A program made the translations under genes and the position numbers. From assembly GCA_905160935.1 (NCBI GenBank), contig CAJHZI010000263.1, positions 336,501-400,500 on the forward strand: a DNA stretch of 64,000 nt, written 5' to 3'. The notes under the pieces were generated by a model. That model made no database searches. It was not told the origin of the DNA and saw nothing but the letters and a program-made list of their open reading frames with translations. Numbering within the stretch: the first letter of the stretch is position 1; each line of letters starts with the position of its first letter. The DNA is from Enchytraeus crypticus. Lineage: Eukaryota; Annelida; Clitellata; Enchytraeida; Enchytraeidae. Of the stretch, positions 1 to 11,645 are shown in pieces.

Positions 1-58
1 TTCGATTGATTGATTGATTAATTGATTGATTGATTGATTCGATTGATTGATTGATTGG
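1..58 (+). repeat. ATTG/GATT microsatellite
   Basis: The window opens in a GATT tetranucleotide run, interrupted by single ATTAATTG and TTCG variants. The same unit recurs throughout the window, including directly next to splice acceptors. No gene is visible from here to 1130 apart from the repeats listed separately. Confidence 0.9.
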
Positions 59-637
59 TTGACAGTCGGTCACTCTATTTCTACCGTGCGGTCACGTGTG
101 TACGTGTGAGAGATGTGGTAAGTCAGTGAGCGAGTGCCCGCTAGATAGAGCATCTATACAGCAGAAAATACATCTCGCTCTACCGTCTACGCCATCTGGT
201 GACGACATAGAGAACGACGATGCTTTCTAAAACACCTCTTTTTTACTGATATTCATTCTTTATCAAGTATTATGTGCAAAATGTTGTAGTTGTTTAGATG
301 TCCCCTAAATGTGTAACAAAACGATTGACTCTAGCGGGTTTTCGGGGTTATATCTACAATATAGGCCTATCACGCCTAAAAGTCTAATATAGAACTAATG
401 CTATATTAAATCGAACTCAGAAAAATTTTAAAAACCTTCGAAATACATTAAAAATTGTAAATACTTAAAAAATACATTAAAATTGTAAAAATTGTCAAAA
501 TACATTAACAAAGTGTCACTACCTTCAGTTGAACCCATTATGTCAGGATCTAAAGTCTGACTCCATAAGCGCTACTCTACAGTAGAATCTGTTCGTCTGC
601 AGGTTAATAGTTGTTTTTAATAGATCATTATAGATAA

Positions 638-712
638 AAGGTTAACGTCAGTTTTCTCACTCGAAAACGATGTCAGTGACGCTGTGACAGGCGAGCCCTG
701 GATTTGAACCGT
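638..712 (-). mobile_element. SINE-A fragment (tRNA-derived)
   Basis: On the minus strand this is the 3' half of the SINE-A family: a degraded B-box-like GGTTCAAATCC, then GCTCGCC, TGACATCG and the tail GACGTTAACC. It is clearly related to the fuller copies at 24161 and 28212 but has lost its 5' head. Confidence 0.7.
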
Positions 713-794
713 TTACACTCCTTATATAATATGAAAACCCTACTTGATAAATAGCAAATATTGTTGCACATTTAGTTGCTAGTGACTTGTAGGC

Positions 795-1066
795 TAAAAT
801 AAATATCGATGTGTGTGAGTTTTAACTACGGTTAATTGATGTATATACTGTAATTTTATATTAGACACCTTTGTGTGTGAATTTTAACTACGATTGATTG
901 ATGTATATGCTCTTCTTGTATATTAGACACCTTTGTGTGTGAATTTTAACTGCGATTGATTGATGTATATGCTCTTCTTGTATATTAGACATCTTTGTGT
1001 GTGAATTTTAACTGCGATTGATTGATGTATAAACTGTACTTGTATATTAGACACTTTTCTGCAAAG
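795..1066. repeat. ~64-bp minisatellite, about 4 copies
   Basis: A unit of about 64 bp beginning GTGTGTGAATTTTAACT and ending near TATATTAGACACCTTT is repeated about four times with few differences. Each unit contains GATTGATTGATG. No coding sequence is apparent. Confidence 0.85.
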
Positions 1067-1133
1067 TCTCACTATACCTGGCCAGTATGAATGTTATAGG
1101 TGTTCGTAAGCTATAAGTAGTAAATTGGGAGAG

Positions 1134-1400
1134 ATTTAGCGCACTCGGTTAAGCTGCGCGTCAGTTGAACGAAGTTAAGCTCCATCGCGCCCATTAGTAC
1201 TTTGTGGGCGACCACCTTGGAAGACCGAGTGTCAACAGCTTTGAAAGAAAAAATCCCGAGGTTATTGGAAGGTTGTTCTTAAATCCGATCCGGCTGCAAT
1301 TGATGCGCCAACAAAAGGTAACGATTACCAATAACCATGGAAAGGAATGAAGTAAATAGCGAAAACTACAAAAAAACAGAAACCAAGAAAGGAAATTATG
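1134..1400 (+). mobile_element. 5S rRNA-derived SINE, copy 1
   Basis: The head (about 1140-1240) reads like 5S rRNA internal-promoter sequence: GAAGTTAAGC, then CGCGCCCATTAGTACTT, GTGGGCGACC and a CCTTGGAAGACCGAGTG block, matching the order of 5S box A, IE and box C. It is followed by a body that begins CCCGAGGTTATTGGAAGG and ends in an A-rich tail near 1400. The same body follows a second 5S-like head at 13196. This structure fits the SINE3 class (5S-headed SINEs). It is not a functional 5S gene, because the 5' third and the closing stem do not match. Confidence 0.75.
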
Positions 1401-1924
1401 TAGCACATGCGGTATGTCATGTTTGTAACTATACGAACAAAAAACAAAAAAAAGTGTAAATGTTACTGGTGTTCATTGCCTGACGTACTTGTTGTTAAGA
1501 CTGATCACGTGACTACAAGCCACTTGTAATGTGGTCGTCTCTATCATCTACTTTGTTTAACCGTGGGTCTATTCTCATTCCTTCGTATTAATGTGATAAT
1601 TCGCTGATATGGGACTGGTAAATGGATACTTGACTAAATATGGAAAATTTGAACATAGATTGTTAAAAACGGTATTATCACGGATGATATGTAATGTGTG
1701 TGTTTCCACAGTTTTCAAGTGTGATTTGTTGTAGCTTTTGTCTTCTGTTGCCAAATATTTTTGATTCAAGGATTTAAAATAAAGTTCATCAAACTTTATT
1801 ACTCTACAATTGTAAAATGTGTGTTTTTTAGAGTTATATGGTTTGGGTAGTTGTGAAGAACTCGATAAGTAACGAAAAGTTGTATTTAACGTCAGTTTCT
1901 GTTTGACGTGGGTACTTAATCGAT
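1401..1924. other. Non-coding, nothing recognised
   Basis: AT-rich sequence with no convincing ORF, splice pair or RNA gene. An open minus-strand frame of about 120 codons at 1575-1937 has no recognisable family features and is probably chance. Confidence 0.6.
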
Positions 1925-2438
1925 CTACCCTGACCATTTTTGATAATCGGACTGGCTTTCGTTTAGGACCTTACTTCTCCTCTGCACATTTCTTTTGCAG
2001 ATTGGTATGGTTGAATTGATCTGTTGTGATGTGTGCTGTGGGGACGTCCCTGACATCATCCTTGGATGAGGAAACGGTCGTTAAACCTTTATTATAATAA
2101 TAATAATAATTATTATTATTATTACTTTGGACTGATTTTCTGGATTTTGGAATTTGCACCTTTTTTGGACCTTCTTTTTGCTCCCCGGCTTGATTTTGTC
2201 TTAATAGTGCTCGATGTTGTCATTGATGACTGTAGCACTCTTAATTGCTGTTATGTTGTTAAGAAACGATTCAGCAGGTGTTCGATTCACATCCCCCTCG
2301 TCTGCTCTAGCAAGCATTCTAATAAAAATAATAATAATAGTAATAATAAGCCGATTGATGACCTCGAGTAGCCGGGCGGCGATTCAGCACGTATTGCTCG
2401 AATCGTTTTTATCAAACCCCAGGTTCTTTACACCGGGG

Positions 2439-2476
<38 letters not shown>

Positions 2477-2548
2477 TAATAATAATAATAATAAAGGTTT
2501 AATGTTCGTTTCCTCATACAAGGATGATGTCAGGGACGTCTAACAACT
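1925..2548 (+). mobile_element. Nested LINE 3' tails
   Basis: Four retrotransposon ends abut. 1925-2095 is the 3' end of the L2-like family A (GATGAGGAAACGG, GTTAAACC, then TTATTA repeats). 2127-2270 is the 3' end of L2-like family B (GGATTTTGGAATTTGCACC, TGCTCGATGTTGTC). 2345-2445 is the 3' end of the RLE-type LINE (CGATTGATGACCTCGAGTAG to CCCCAGGTTCTTTACA), followed by a poly-A of over 20. 2470-2545 is a family A tail in the opposite orientation. All are 5'-truncated and none codes. Full-length relatives are at 57.6, 27.2 and 59.1 kb. Confidence 0.8.
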
Positions 2549-3339
2549 CATCCAATTAGTACAATGCTAAGTATCGACGTTATGACATCCTGCATGTGAT
2601 CATTGGTTCTGTATGAAGCATATTTATGCATCCAGCAATATACATGTATATCTTCAGTAGAATGAGTTGTATTGGGCTGTGCCGTGTTTCTACTAGTTTA
2701 GATTTATTTCACTTATAATTAGAAATGTAGAAAAAATTCTAAGATCTGCTGGCATTTATTTATCAGTTATATTATAATTGTTAAGATCCATTGTTATTAC
2801 ATCTCTCGTCTGCGTATCAAACTTTCTTCAGCAGTTTTCGATCATTGCTTTCAGTGCTCTTTGTGAAAACTGGTTCACTGCATAGATTCGTATTCACTGT
2901 CGCTACTAAGCGGTGTATTTCATTAGGAACTAGAATTTCATTTGTCTATAAAAAGCCGTGATGTGTATATTATTTATGGTATTTTATATTGCTATATTGT
3001 TATTTCTATATTCATTTCTGTCTGCAGTTTTCTTTAAGTGTAGCTTGACCTTGACCCCTACCTTGACCTTTGCCTTGACCTTTACCTTGACCCCTACCTT
3101 GACCTAGACTCTCGATAGAAAACGAAGAATGTCAACGTCCGTTTCCTCGTCTCAGAGAGACTAGCGCTAAATGGACTTATATGTAAGATAGAGTAGTCTT
3201 TATCCTTGATGACAAAACTTTGATGCATTATTTTAGATCTTGTATTATTGTAGATTTTGTAACTGATATGTTTATTTGCCGCTTATCTTAGCATTGTGTT
3301 TGATAAGCTGATATGTAGCAGTTGTTTTTATATGAATTC
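2549..3339. other. Non-coding; short CCTTGACC repeats
   Basis: There is no gene. At about 3040-3112 a 12-mer resembling CCTTGACCTTTA repeats about five times. The rest is AT-rich with no motif I can name. Confidence 0.6.
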
Positions 3340-3343
3340 ATCT

Positions 3344-4310
3344 TTTTAGTTGCCCTACGATTCTCTCTTAGTGCACCGCCTACTGGCAGGTCCATGGTAC
3401 ATAACGCCTCCACTCTTCTCTGTCTTCCGCCTTCCTCTTCATTTCCACATATGAGTGGGTCTTTAAATCATCTAACATACCTAATCTCGGCCTGCCCCTG
3501 CCTCTTTTTCCTTCCATTCTACGTTCTATGACCTCTTTTAATAGATCTTCCCCCCTTAGAATGTGTCCTATCCATCTCTTCTTCCTATTTCTTAATACAT
3601 TTATCAACTGTCTATCTGTGCCACCTCTCTCCAGGACTTCCTCATTTGTAACCTTTTGAGTCCAAAATCCTAATCCTCTCCATTCTTCTCCAAGTCCACA
3701 TTTCCAATGCCTCCAGTTTCCTAATATCTTCCTTCCTTAAGGTCCATGTTTCACATCCATACAATAGCGTGGTCCAAACCAAAGTTTTCACTATCTTTAT
3801 CTTTGTGTCTTTCTTTAGACTTTTTGTTAATAGTTCTTTTCTACTACCAAAGGCCGCTTTTGCTTGTGCAATCCTACTGCATATTTCCGTCTCACATTTC
3901 CCATCATCGGTTATAGTATGACCCAAATATTTGAAACTCCTTACCTGTTCCAATTTCGTACCATTTATTGTGATATTAACTTCACCTTTATTATTGGACA
4001 CTCTCATAACCTTGGTCTTTTTTATATTAATCTTCATGCCATATCTTAGGGCCGTATCATTCAGCCTATCCATTATCTTCTGCAATCCAATCTCGCTGCC
4101 CGCTACCATTCCTTGGTCATCTGCAAATCGTACATCTTGTAATAAATTCCCTCCTACTTTTATTCCTTCTTCCAAGTCTTCCATGGCTTCCTCCATCATT
4201 GCGTCTGCGGAAATGCTACAACCTTGTCTTACTCCACGTCCTATTTCACCTTCTTCTGAATATTCTTGTTGGATTTTGATTACTGCTCTTTGATTCATGT
4301 ACAAGTTCAC
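3344..4310 (-). pseudogene. RTE-like LINE reverse transcriptase relic
   Basis: Minus-strand translation from 4310 gives the C-terminal half of a reverse transcriptase. Visible motifs are GVRQGCSIS, the catalytic box as FADDQGMVAGS, INIKKTKVM, FKYLGHTIT, and the connection region LLYGCETWTL. The frame breaks once near 3655 and resumes at 3607 with INVLRNRKKRWIGH and EGKRGRGRPR, the C-terminal signature of RTE-like and related non-LTR elements. The endonuclease and first half of the RT are missing, so this is a 5'-truncated, frameshifted copy. Fragments of the same 3' end lie at 7850, 8045 and 33140. Assignment to RTE rather than a related clade is from memory of these motifs. Confidence 0.85.
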
Positions 4311-4820
4311 AATTAGGCCCTACGATTATGTACTTTTATTTCATCGAATTTTGAATTTTATGATTTGTGTTCCAAACATCAAGTAATTGGCAATTTAATA
4401 CTGTTGATTTTAGTTTGTTGCTTATATTCTAATTTAGATCAATTTTTTTTAAACTTACGAATTGATATTCTAGAAATTCTATATTATTTTCTTAGATATA
4501 GTTATTGCAGTAGAAAACTTGCTTATTGTGGCATGTTAAATGTGCTTGCTTTCCTTTCCAGTAGGAATCATTGTTTGGAATTACTGAACAAAATCATGAT
4601 CCAGTATGCTAACCATGTTGTATAGAAGCAGGCATATCAATCAACAAATATACTCTCTGAGTATTGGCGAATGAAGGTGATAAACAGTTAGTAAATTTGT
4701 AAAAATATTTAATGAAGAGAAGCTGGAGAAAGAAGAAATATGTAAACTAATGTTAATTTATTAAAGGGCAAGATAAGACGTTGACTGGAAATGTAGATAA
4801 TTTAATAACGGATTAAAAAA
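4311..4820. other. Non-coding, nothing recognised
   Basis: AT-rich spacer between the RTE relic and a SINE-A copy. I see no coding, RNA or repeat signal worth naming. Confidence 0.55.
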
Positions 4821-4823
4821 GCT

Positions 4824-4954
4824 GGTAAGGCTAAGTTTAACGTCAGTTTCTTACTTGTAAGCGATGTCAGTAACGGGCGAGCCCAGGATTTGAATCCCGC
4901 ACATACTGATCCGCGGGCGAGTATCTTACCGACATCGCCACTGGCTCCAGCCAT
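4824..4954 (-). mobile_element. SINE-A copy (tRNA-derived)
   Basis: This is a near-complete copy on the minus strand. The head begins GGCTGGAGCCAGTGGCG, followed by GTCGGTAAGATACTCG, the B box as GATTCAAATCC, GGCTCGCCCGT and the tail AACTTAGCC. A PolIII-type box A and box B spaced as in a tRNA support tRNA origin. Confidence 0.85.
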
Positions 4955-5147
4955 TAGTTTTAGACAAGTAAGGAAAGAAAGGGAAATAGAGAAATGTGGA
5001 TGCCACTAGGCAACTATCTTGAAATAGAGCGAGTTTGCATGTTGTTTATATTGTTGTTTATACTGTTGTTGCTGTTGTCATTTCATTCAATAAAATTTTC
5101 TGCAGAATCTTAAATCCTGTCTTATCGTTACATCTAAATCGCAAGAA

Positions 5148-5515
5148 TGTAGTGTATTAACCTTTATCCACTATACCGGTCCCGTGCTTGTTAGTGTATT
5201 AACCTTTATCCACGATACCGGTCCCGTGCTTGTTAGTGTATTATGATAATTATCGACTAAGGCTGGGCAACATTGAACTAGACAGCATTTAGCACGGATG
5301 AAGACAATAAGGCAGCATTTCACGAGGCAGCATTTAGTGAGGCAGCGTTTCGCGAGGCAGCATTCAGTGAGGCAGCACTTAACGAGGCAGCATTTAATGA
5401 TTCAACATTTTACGAGACAACGTTAAGATAGGCAGCGTTTAGTGAGGCAGCATTTAAGAGGCAGCACTTAACAAGGCAGCACTTATCTAGGCAGCACTTA
5501 GCTAGGGTGCTAAGC
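5148..5515. repeat. 40-bp duplication and GAGGCAGCATTTA array
   Basis: Two copies of a 40-bp unit (ACCTTTATCCACTATACCGG, 5148-5237) are followed at 5280-5515 by about 15 copies of a 15-bp unit, GAGGCAGCATTTAGT, with variants. A related unit, GAGGCAGCTGTTAAT, forms the array just 3' of DRC10 at 39075. Confidence 0.85.
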
Positions 5516-5607
5516 GGTTGGTAATATTGCGTTGCGTGGTTTACTGGTCCCATGATGGTAATCTAACAATCGCTCGGCAGTCAAATACTCAAAACTATCC
5601 CTGCCAG

Positions 5608-5609
<2 letters not shown>

Positions 5610-5674
<65 letters not shown>

Positions 5675-6062
5675 AGTCTCTATCTATTGACTACATTTAC
5701 TCTCTTTTTGACACCTCTGTAGTCTCTATTGACTATATTGACTCTACCATTGACTCCTCTGTAGTCTCTATTGAATATATTGACTCTACTATTGACACCT
5801 CAGTAGTCTCTATTGACTATATTGACTCTACTATTGACACCTCTGTAGTCTCTATTGACTCTAGTGACTCTTCTGTTCTCTCTATCTCTATTGACTTTAC
5901 CGACTCTATTGCACACTCTCTATTACTCTATTGACTCAGCTGTTGAAACTTCTCTGTCTGACTCTTTATTGACTCAGCTGTTGACACTTCCCTGACACTT
6001 TATTGACCAATCTATTGACACTTCTCTGACACTTTATTGACTCTGTTGTTGCCACCTCTAAT
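5610..6062. repeat. (CT)n and degenerate TATTGACTC repeats
   Basis: A (CT)n run of about 60 bp is followed by roughly 400 bp of imperfect ATTGACTCTA and GACACCTCTGTAGTC repeats. Non-coding. A C-rich and CCTTACC stretch follows at 6170-6235. Confidence 0.85.
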
Positions 6063-6278
6063 GACTCTCAGGTTAAGTAGAGAGATATTAGAAGATCTAC
6101 TGTATCATCTCTCGGGTAGCAACGTTAAACCAAGCGTGAGTTTTGTCTATTCTAATACACCCCTATTCTTACCCCCCCCCCCTCACCCTTACCCGTACTC
6201 TTACCCCTACCCTTACTACTACCCCTACCATTACCCCCACCTCCCATATCTAGAATCACTCGGTCCTTCTAAAGTAAA

Positions 6279-6506
6279 AACACGCATTATAGTGAATAAT
6301 CAACTATGTTGATATCTATCACTTTTAAAACCACATGTTTAATCCGTTAGGCAATTTAGACCAGTATCCGTATAACCAATCCAGTGAATGTCCGAGATTT
6401 TACTCTCAGATCAGCGCGACCGGGATTCGAACCCACGAGGATTCAAATCACCTTAGGATTTGTCATTTAAAACTTCATAACGTTACCCCTACGCTATTTA
6501 GACATT
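6279..6506 (-). mobile_element. SINE-B copy (tRNA-derived)
   Basis: On the minus strand the head reads TAGCGTAGGGGTAACG, like a tRNA box A, and a perfect box B GGTTCGAATCC follows near 6430. The body contains GAGAGTAAAATCTCGGACATT and ends near ATTCACTATAATG. Copies of the same family lie at 7068, 21060, 42993 and 46952. The head is duplicated as a 21-bp-arm hairpin at 6482-6526. Confidence 0.8.
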
Positions 6507-6574
6507 CTAAATAGCGTAGGGGTAACAATTCTGTAAAAGTGTTTTCACCAATTTTCAGCGCCATGAGTGAAGAA

Positions 6575-6655
6575 ACTGCCACTGGGCTCGCCCGTCGTTG
6601 ACATTGCTTTCGAGTGAAGAAACTGACGTTAACCTTAGCTTTACCAGCTTTTACT
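6575..6655 (+). mobile_element. SINE-A 3' half
   Basis: A plus-strand 3' portion of SINE-A: GGGCTCGCCCGTC, TGACATTGCTTTCGAGTGA, then GACGTTAACCTTAGCTTTACC. It abuts the SINE-B hairpin. The 6700-7060 stretch beyond it has only an ATTG run at 6868-6895 and no gene. Confidence 0.75.
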
Positions 6656-6863
6656 GCAAAACTCAACATAGATTATCATTCTACTACTATGTATTATAAA
6701 TTTGAGTCTGATAAAACACCACATTTACAGTGGCAATATGTCGTACTTTACTGAACTCGTCATCTTAACAAGCTCAATTTGCTTATATGTTCTGTGTTAA
6801 ATAGCTTCTTAGCACAACCATGACTAGTTATGGAAGAAATACGACGTTAAACGTTAACTTCTT

Positions 6864-6894
<31 letters not shown>

Positions 6895-7067
6895 TACTGA
6901 CTGAATGAATGAATGAGTGAATGAAATAATATTTCTAAAATGGTTTTATATTTTCTCTTTTGGCAGTGATCGCCACTTTCTAAATTAATCCAGTTAACGG
7001 ATGGTCGATTTTACAGATTTCTAAGAAATAATAAGATTTAAAGCTCCGGCCCCTAGATAATAATAGC

Positions 7068-7272
7068 ACACATTATAGTGAATAATCAACTACGTTGATA
7101 TCTATCACTTTTAATACCACATGTTTAATCCGTTACGCAATTTTGTCCATTTTCCGTATAGCCAGTCCAGCGAATGTCCGAGATTTTACTCTCAGATCAG
7201 CGCGGCTGGGATTCGAACCCACGAGAGTTCAATTCACCTCAGGATCTGTCATTTAAAACTTCATGACGACAT
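7068..7272 (-). mobile_element. SINE-B copy
   Basis: Collinear with the copy at 6279: a TTATAGTGAATAATCAACTA block, CCGAGATTTTACTCTCAG, and the box B region GGGATTCGAACCC read in reverse. The tRNA-like head is truncated. Confidence 0.8.
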
Positions 7273-7849
7273 CAAGCTCTTTATGAAGCCGATAGCAAAT
7301 ATGCAGAGATTTTTATAATACTTCTTCTCATATTATTTCCACTAGAAATCTTCCCTACGACTCTTCCATACTCGCAGCTGCCGGGGAATCCATTAACTTT
7401 ATGGTTTCGAGGCATCACTTCCAAATAAATCAATTTTATTTAAACTGCCTCCTTCGTTTTGCAGATAGGACGTCCTCAACACGCAACGTTTCAATTTAGA
7501 CTGACGTTTCGTCAACAGCCGATCATATCGTAGTCGAAATGAGCTGCACTCGAATCGCATTTCGACGACTTGCTCGACACTCTTTCATCTTGTCTCAAAG
7601 AAAATGAATATTTATCGCTCGGCTACACGCCATCTGGTGAAGAGACGACGAGTTAGGTGGCGCCCCTAGCGAGTGCGACGGTTGTTTGCAGCAGTAATAG
7701 GTAAACACTGACGGCACAAATGGAGACGAATGTTCGCTGAATGGCTAGGGCGATCGGCTTCTTGACTCCACTGGACGCGCCTAGAGGTCAACTGTGTGGT
7801 GTGGACACACCGGTGACAACATTTGATCTTACCGCTCACTAACCCTATC
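7273..7849. other. Non-coding
   Basis: No exon, RNA gene or recognisable repeat was found here. It contains a locally GC-richer stretch at about 7630-7800 with no family resemblance. Confidence 0.5.
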
Positions 7850-8325
7850 TTCTCTCTTAGTTCACTGCCTGCTGGCAGGTCCATGGAATGCAACGCTCCC
7901 ACTTTCCTTTAATAAATAAATTCTTATAACTAATTCAATTAAAACTAATTTCCTTTTATGACTAACCCTATCTTACTCATATATTTCAGCCATGCTAGCT
8001 ATTGGGAGAGCTGTGTGGTTGGCAGAGCCATTTCCGCCAGGATCTCTCTCTTAGTGCACTGCCTACTGGCTGGTCCATGGTATATAACGCCTCCACTCTT
8101 CTCTGTCTTCCGCCTTCCTCTTCATTTCCACATATGAGTGGGTCTTTAAATCATCTAACATACCTAATCTCGGCCTGCCCCTGACTCTTTTTCCTTCCAT
8201 TCTACCTTCTATGACCTCTTTTAATAGACCTTCCCCCTTAGAATGTGTCCTATCCAACTCTTCTTCCTATTTCTTAATACATTTATCAACAGTCTATCTG
8301 TGCCAACTCTCTCCAGAACTTTCGC
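7850..8325 (-). mobile_element. RTE-like LINE 3' fragments
   Basis: 7850-7905 and 8045-8325 repeat the 3' end of the RTE-like relic at 3344. Minus-strand translation of 8257-8063 shows EGKRVRGRPRLGMLDDLKTH, with the same C-terminal continuation. They are dead-on-arrival 5'-truncated copies. Confidence 0.8.
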
Positions 8326-9420
8326 CAGGATAACAACAACAATACAATACTGTCGTCCGCGACAATATCGAGACTGATGTTAGCATGATGGTTGATGATT
8401 CAAGAGGTGTCGAAGTTTAGAACCCGTGACGGTGATATAGATATGAGCTTTTTTAGTGCAAATGTTTCTCAATTGTTTATTCGTTTTAAAATAATTAATA
8501 ACTGTAATTTATACAGCAATTGGTAATTGTTGTATTAAATCGAAATTATAGTTAGCCTAATCTTAAACTCAATTTATAACCTGTAGGCGCAAGCTACTTT
8601 ATTTAAATTTATCTGTTCAGATATCTGAACAGATATCTGAACAGATGAGTTTGATGGCAAAACTGATCGTGTGTGGCCACTATTAAATGTTTGTACACAA
8701 ACTTTAACGCTGAAAAACAAAAAGAAACAAAAATACATAAAAAGCAATTAAAAATCACAGCTAAATACATATTTAATTTCTTCATAACTAGACGGGATTC
8801 TTCTAATTACTTCGTAACCTTGCAATTGTAGGGGCCTATTCATTCTCCAGTGTTTTATAAGTGAAACTAAAACACCGTAGTTTAAAATAACCGCCTCCTA
8901 TAAATGCTCTATTTTCCCGTCTGTAAATGATGTAAGTGAGGAGGTTACATCAGAATATGGGTGCTTGAGTTACATCAGTAAATGTTTTATGATTAACTAG
9001 TCATGTTCTAGTAAATAAGTAGCCATGACAAAAAAATTATATCGATTGGAAGCAAATAATTTAAAAAAAATTCTTTTATTCATATCATATGTTATTATTA
9101 ACTTCTAGAAATTAATTCAATAAATATGCTTTTATTAAATTAAATTACGAATGGAATTTATTTACTTTAATAATTTAGAAAGAAATAAATACATTATCAA
9201 AAACAGTATATAATTGATGTACTATAGTCAATCTGATTTTACATTTGAAACTTTTTAAAACCAGTTATCTTAACGCAAATTTTTAACTTTTAAATGCAAG
9301 ATTTACTAACTATTCATATAAAACATTTCGATTAAGATACATTCAGACTAAAACTAGTATTTAGCAAAGAAAATAAATAACAAAATTTAGACCATAGAAA
9401 ATCAAACAATCAATAAGAAT
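8326..9420. other. AT-rich non-coding; small palindrome at 8611
   Basis: There is no gene. A 24-bp perfect palindrome (ATCTGTTCAGAT and its complement) sits at 8611-8634 with a third half-copy just after. The rest is very AT-rich and unannotatable. Confidence 0.55.
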
Positions 9421-9423
9421 TTA

Positions 9424-9625
9424 GGGTCCGGTTTCTCGTCATACGGCAATGTCAGGGACGTCTTTTGAAGACTCTACACAAACTGGTGCCAAAGCATCAC
9501 TCTAAAAGCAGCACAGTAGAAATGCTGCTGTCTGCAGGTGCGGGTTCTAATCTTAGGCTCGCCCGTCACTGACATCGCTTTCGAGTTTGGAAACTGACGT
9601 TAACCTTAGCTTTACCAGCTTTTTT
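9424..9625. mobile_element. SINE-type tail and SINE-A copy
   Basis: 9424-9490 (-) carries a tail with AATGTCAGGGACGTC and GAAGACTCTACACAAACT that is shared with 23945-24010. 9528-9622 (+) is a SINE-A 3' part with GGTTCTAATCTTAGGCTCGC, TGACATCGCTTTCGAG and GACGTTAACCTTAGC. Confidence 0.7.
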
Positions 9626-10069
9626 TATCTGCAACAATAAATAACAAGATTTAGACTACAGAAATGCTACAATCTGCACAAGAATAAAGTTTTTATGCCT
9701 CGGATACGACAGATGAACGAGCACCATTAACGCGACTGCGGCCAACGTTGTAGCGGCTTCGTCAGAACAGAATAGGTGTCGATAATTCAGGCCCTCTGGT
9801 GGCGTGAATTATGAATAAATTGCTGGCACGTCTAAATGTAATGTCGACACCACTGTTGGATATTTATTTGCTGGGCGCAATTGTTTTATCTTGCCCCACC
9901 CACCCCCACTCCGTGCAGTGGCCGGCGGCAGAAATGAAATTGATATGAGAGGGTCATCCCTAAAGTGCCGCTGTTATAATAGAGTCCGTGTGGCGCTTAG
10001 AGGGGTTGTAGAATGTGGGGGGGATTTAGGATTAAATTTTTCTGAGTCAATTATTGTCAATTGATTGGT

Positions 10070-10550
10070 GTGTTAATAAATTGATGTGCTAATAGATTGA
10101 TGAGTCAATGAATTTATGTGCCAATGAATTTATGTGCCAGTGAATTTATGTGCCAATGAATTTATGTGCCAATGAATTTATGTGATAATGAATTTATGTG
10201 ATAATGAATTTATGTGCCAATGAATTTATGTGCCAATGAATTTATGTGCCAATGAATTTATGTGATAATGAATTTATGTGCCAATGAATTTATGTGATAA
10301 TGAATTTATGTGCCAATGAATTTATGTGTTAATGAATTTATGTGCCAATGAATTTATGTGATAATGAATTTATGTGCCAATGAATTTATGTGATAATGAA
10401 TTTATGTGCCAATGAATTTATGTGCCAATGAATTTATGTGCCAATGAATTTATGTGATAATGAATTTATGTGCCAATGAATTAATATGATAATGAATTTA
10501 TGGGCCGATGAATTAGTATGTCATCAAATTAATGTGCCAATGAATTGATG
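10070..10550. repeat. 16-17-bp minisatellite, ~25 copies
   Basis: The unit GTGCCAATGAATTTAT alternates irregularly with GTGATAATGAATTTAT over about 480 bp. Two unit types interspersed in one array suggest repeated expansion of a mixed block. Non-coding. The flank at 9626-10069 holds no gene. Confidence 0.95.
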
Positions 10551-10984
10551 TCTTGATTTTAATTACGTTATTTATTTGTTTTTATATTACTTTCCTGTTA
10601 CCTTCCGCAAAACAATAAAGATTATCATTTTGTACGGTGGCGCCCTCCAACGAATGAAAAAATATATATTGTGATTTTCAAAATAGGCCTAAATACATTT
10701 TATAAAAGGTCTATAAAACATTATATAACGATATATATTCTTTGGGTGGAGCAGTGGGACGGATACAATGTTCTAAAAACTACTGGAATGTGTTTTGGGG
10801 GATGATCGCCGCCCGGTTACGAATGATTGGAGGATGAGGAGAGAAGCTGAGCGCAGTGGTGGATGATTGGACGGGTGAAGAAGAAATAAAGACAACGAGC
10901 AATGTGGTAAATAATTCAACCTCTAACAATCCAACGTGTGAGACTTAAATGCTCTTACGATACTCTAACTGAAACAATTCTTCA
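10551..10984. other. Non-coding spacer
   Basis: Unique-looking sequence between two arrays. No exon or RNA signal was found. Confidence 0.5.
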
Positions 10985-11645
10985 CTGTCTGTCTTTGTCT
11001 GTCTGTATGTCTGTATTTTTGTCGGTCTGCTCTTGTAGATGTCTGTCTGCCTGTCTGTCTGTCTGTCACTCAGAGTGTATGGGTGTCTGTCAGTATATGT
11101 GTTTCTGTCAGTGCATTGTCTGTCAGTCAGTGTGTATGTTTGTCTATCTATCACTGTATACGTAGGTCTGTGTGTATGTCTGCTTGTCATTGTGCATGTA
11201 TATGTCTATCTGTTTATGTGTCTGTCTGTCAGCCATGTGTATATATCTCTCTGTCAGTGTATAGATGTCTCTCTATCAGTCTACATGTCTGTCTGCCCGT
11301 GTATATGTTTGTCTACCCGTGTATGTGTCCGTCTGCCTGTGCATCTGTCTGCCTGTGTCTCTGTCTGCCCGTGTATATGTCTGTCTGCCCGTGTATATGT
11401 CTGTCTGCCTGTGTATGTGTCTGTCTACTCGTGTATGTGTCTGTCTGCCCGTGTATATGTCTGTCTACCCGTTTATGTGTCTGTCTACCCGTGTATATGT
11501 CTGTCTGCCCGTGTATGTGTCTGTCTGCCCGTGTATATGTCTGTCTGCCTGTGTATGTGTCTGCCCGTGTATATGTCTGTCTATCCGTGTAGGGCCCTAT
11601 ATGTCTGTCTGCCCGTGTATATGTATGTCTGCCTGTATTTCTACA
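10985..11645. repeat. GTCTGTCTGCCCGTGTATAT minisatellite
   Basis: A 20-bp unit, GTCTGTCTGCCCGTGTATAT, is repeated over 11280-11640 and preceded by looser GTCTGTCT sequence from 10985. All three forward frames stay open for 100-200 codons with Cys/Leu/Val-rich repeats. This reflects repeat composition and not a gene. Confidence 0.95.

Noticed and set aside
1140..1240. Functional 5S rRNA gene
   Set aside because: Only the internal promoter region resembles 5S; the 5' third and terminal stem are missing and a shared SINE body follows.
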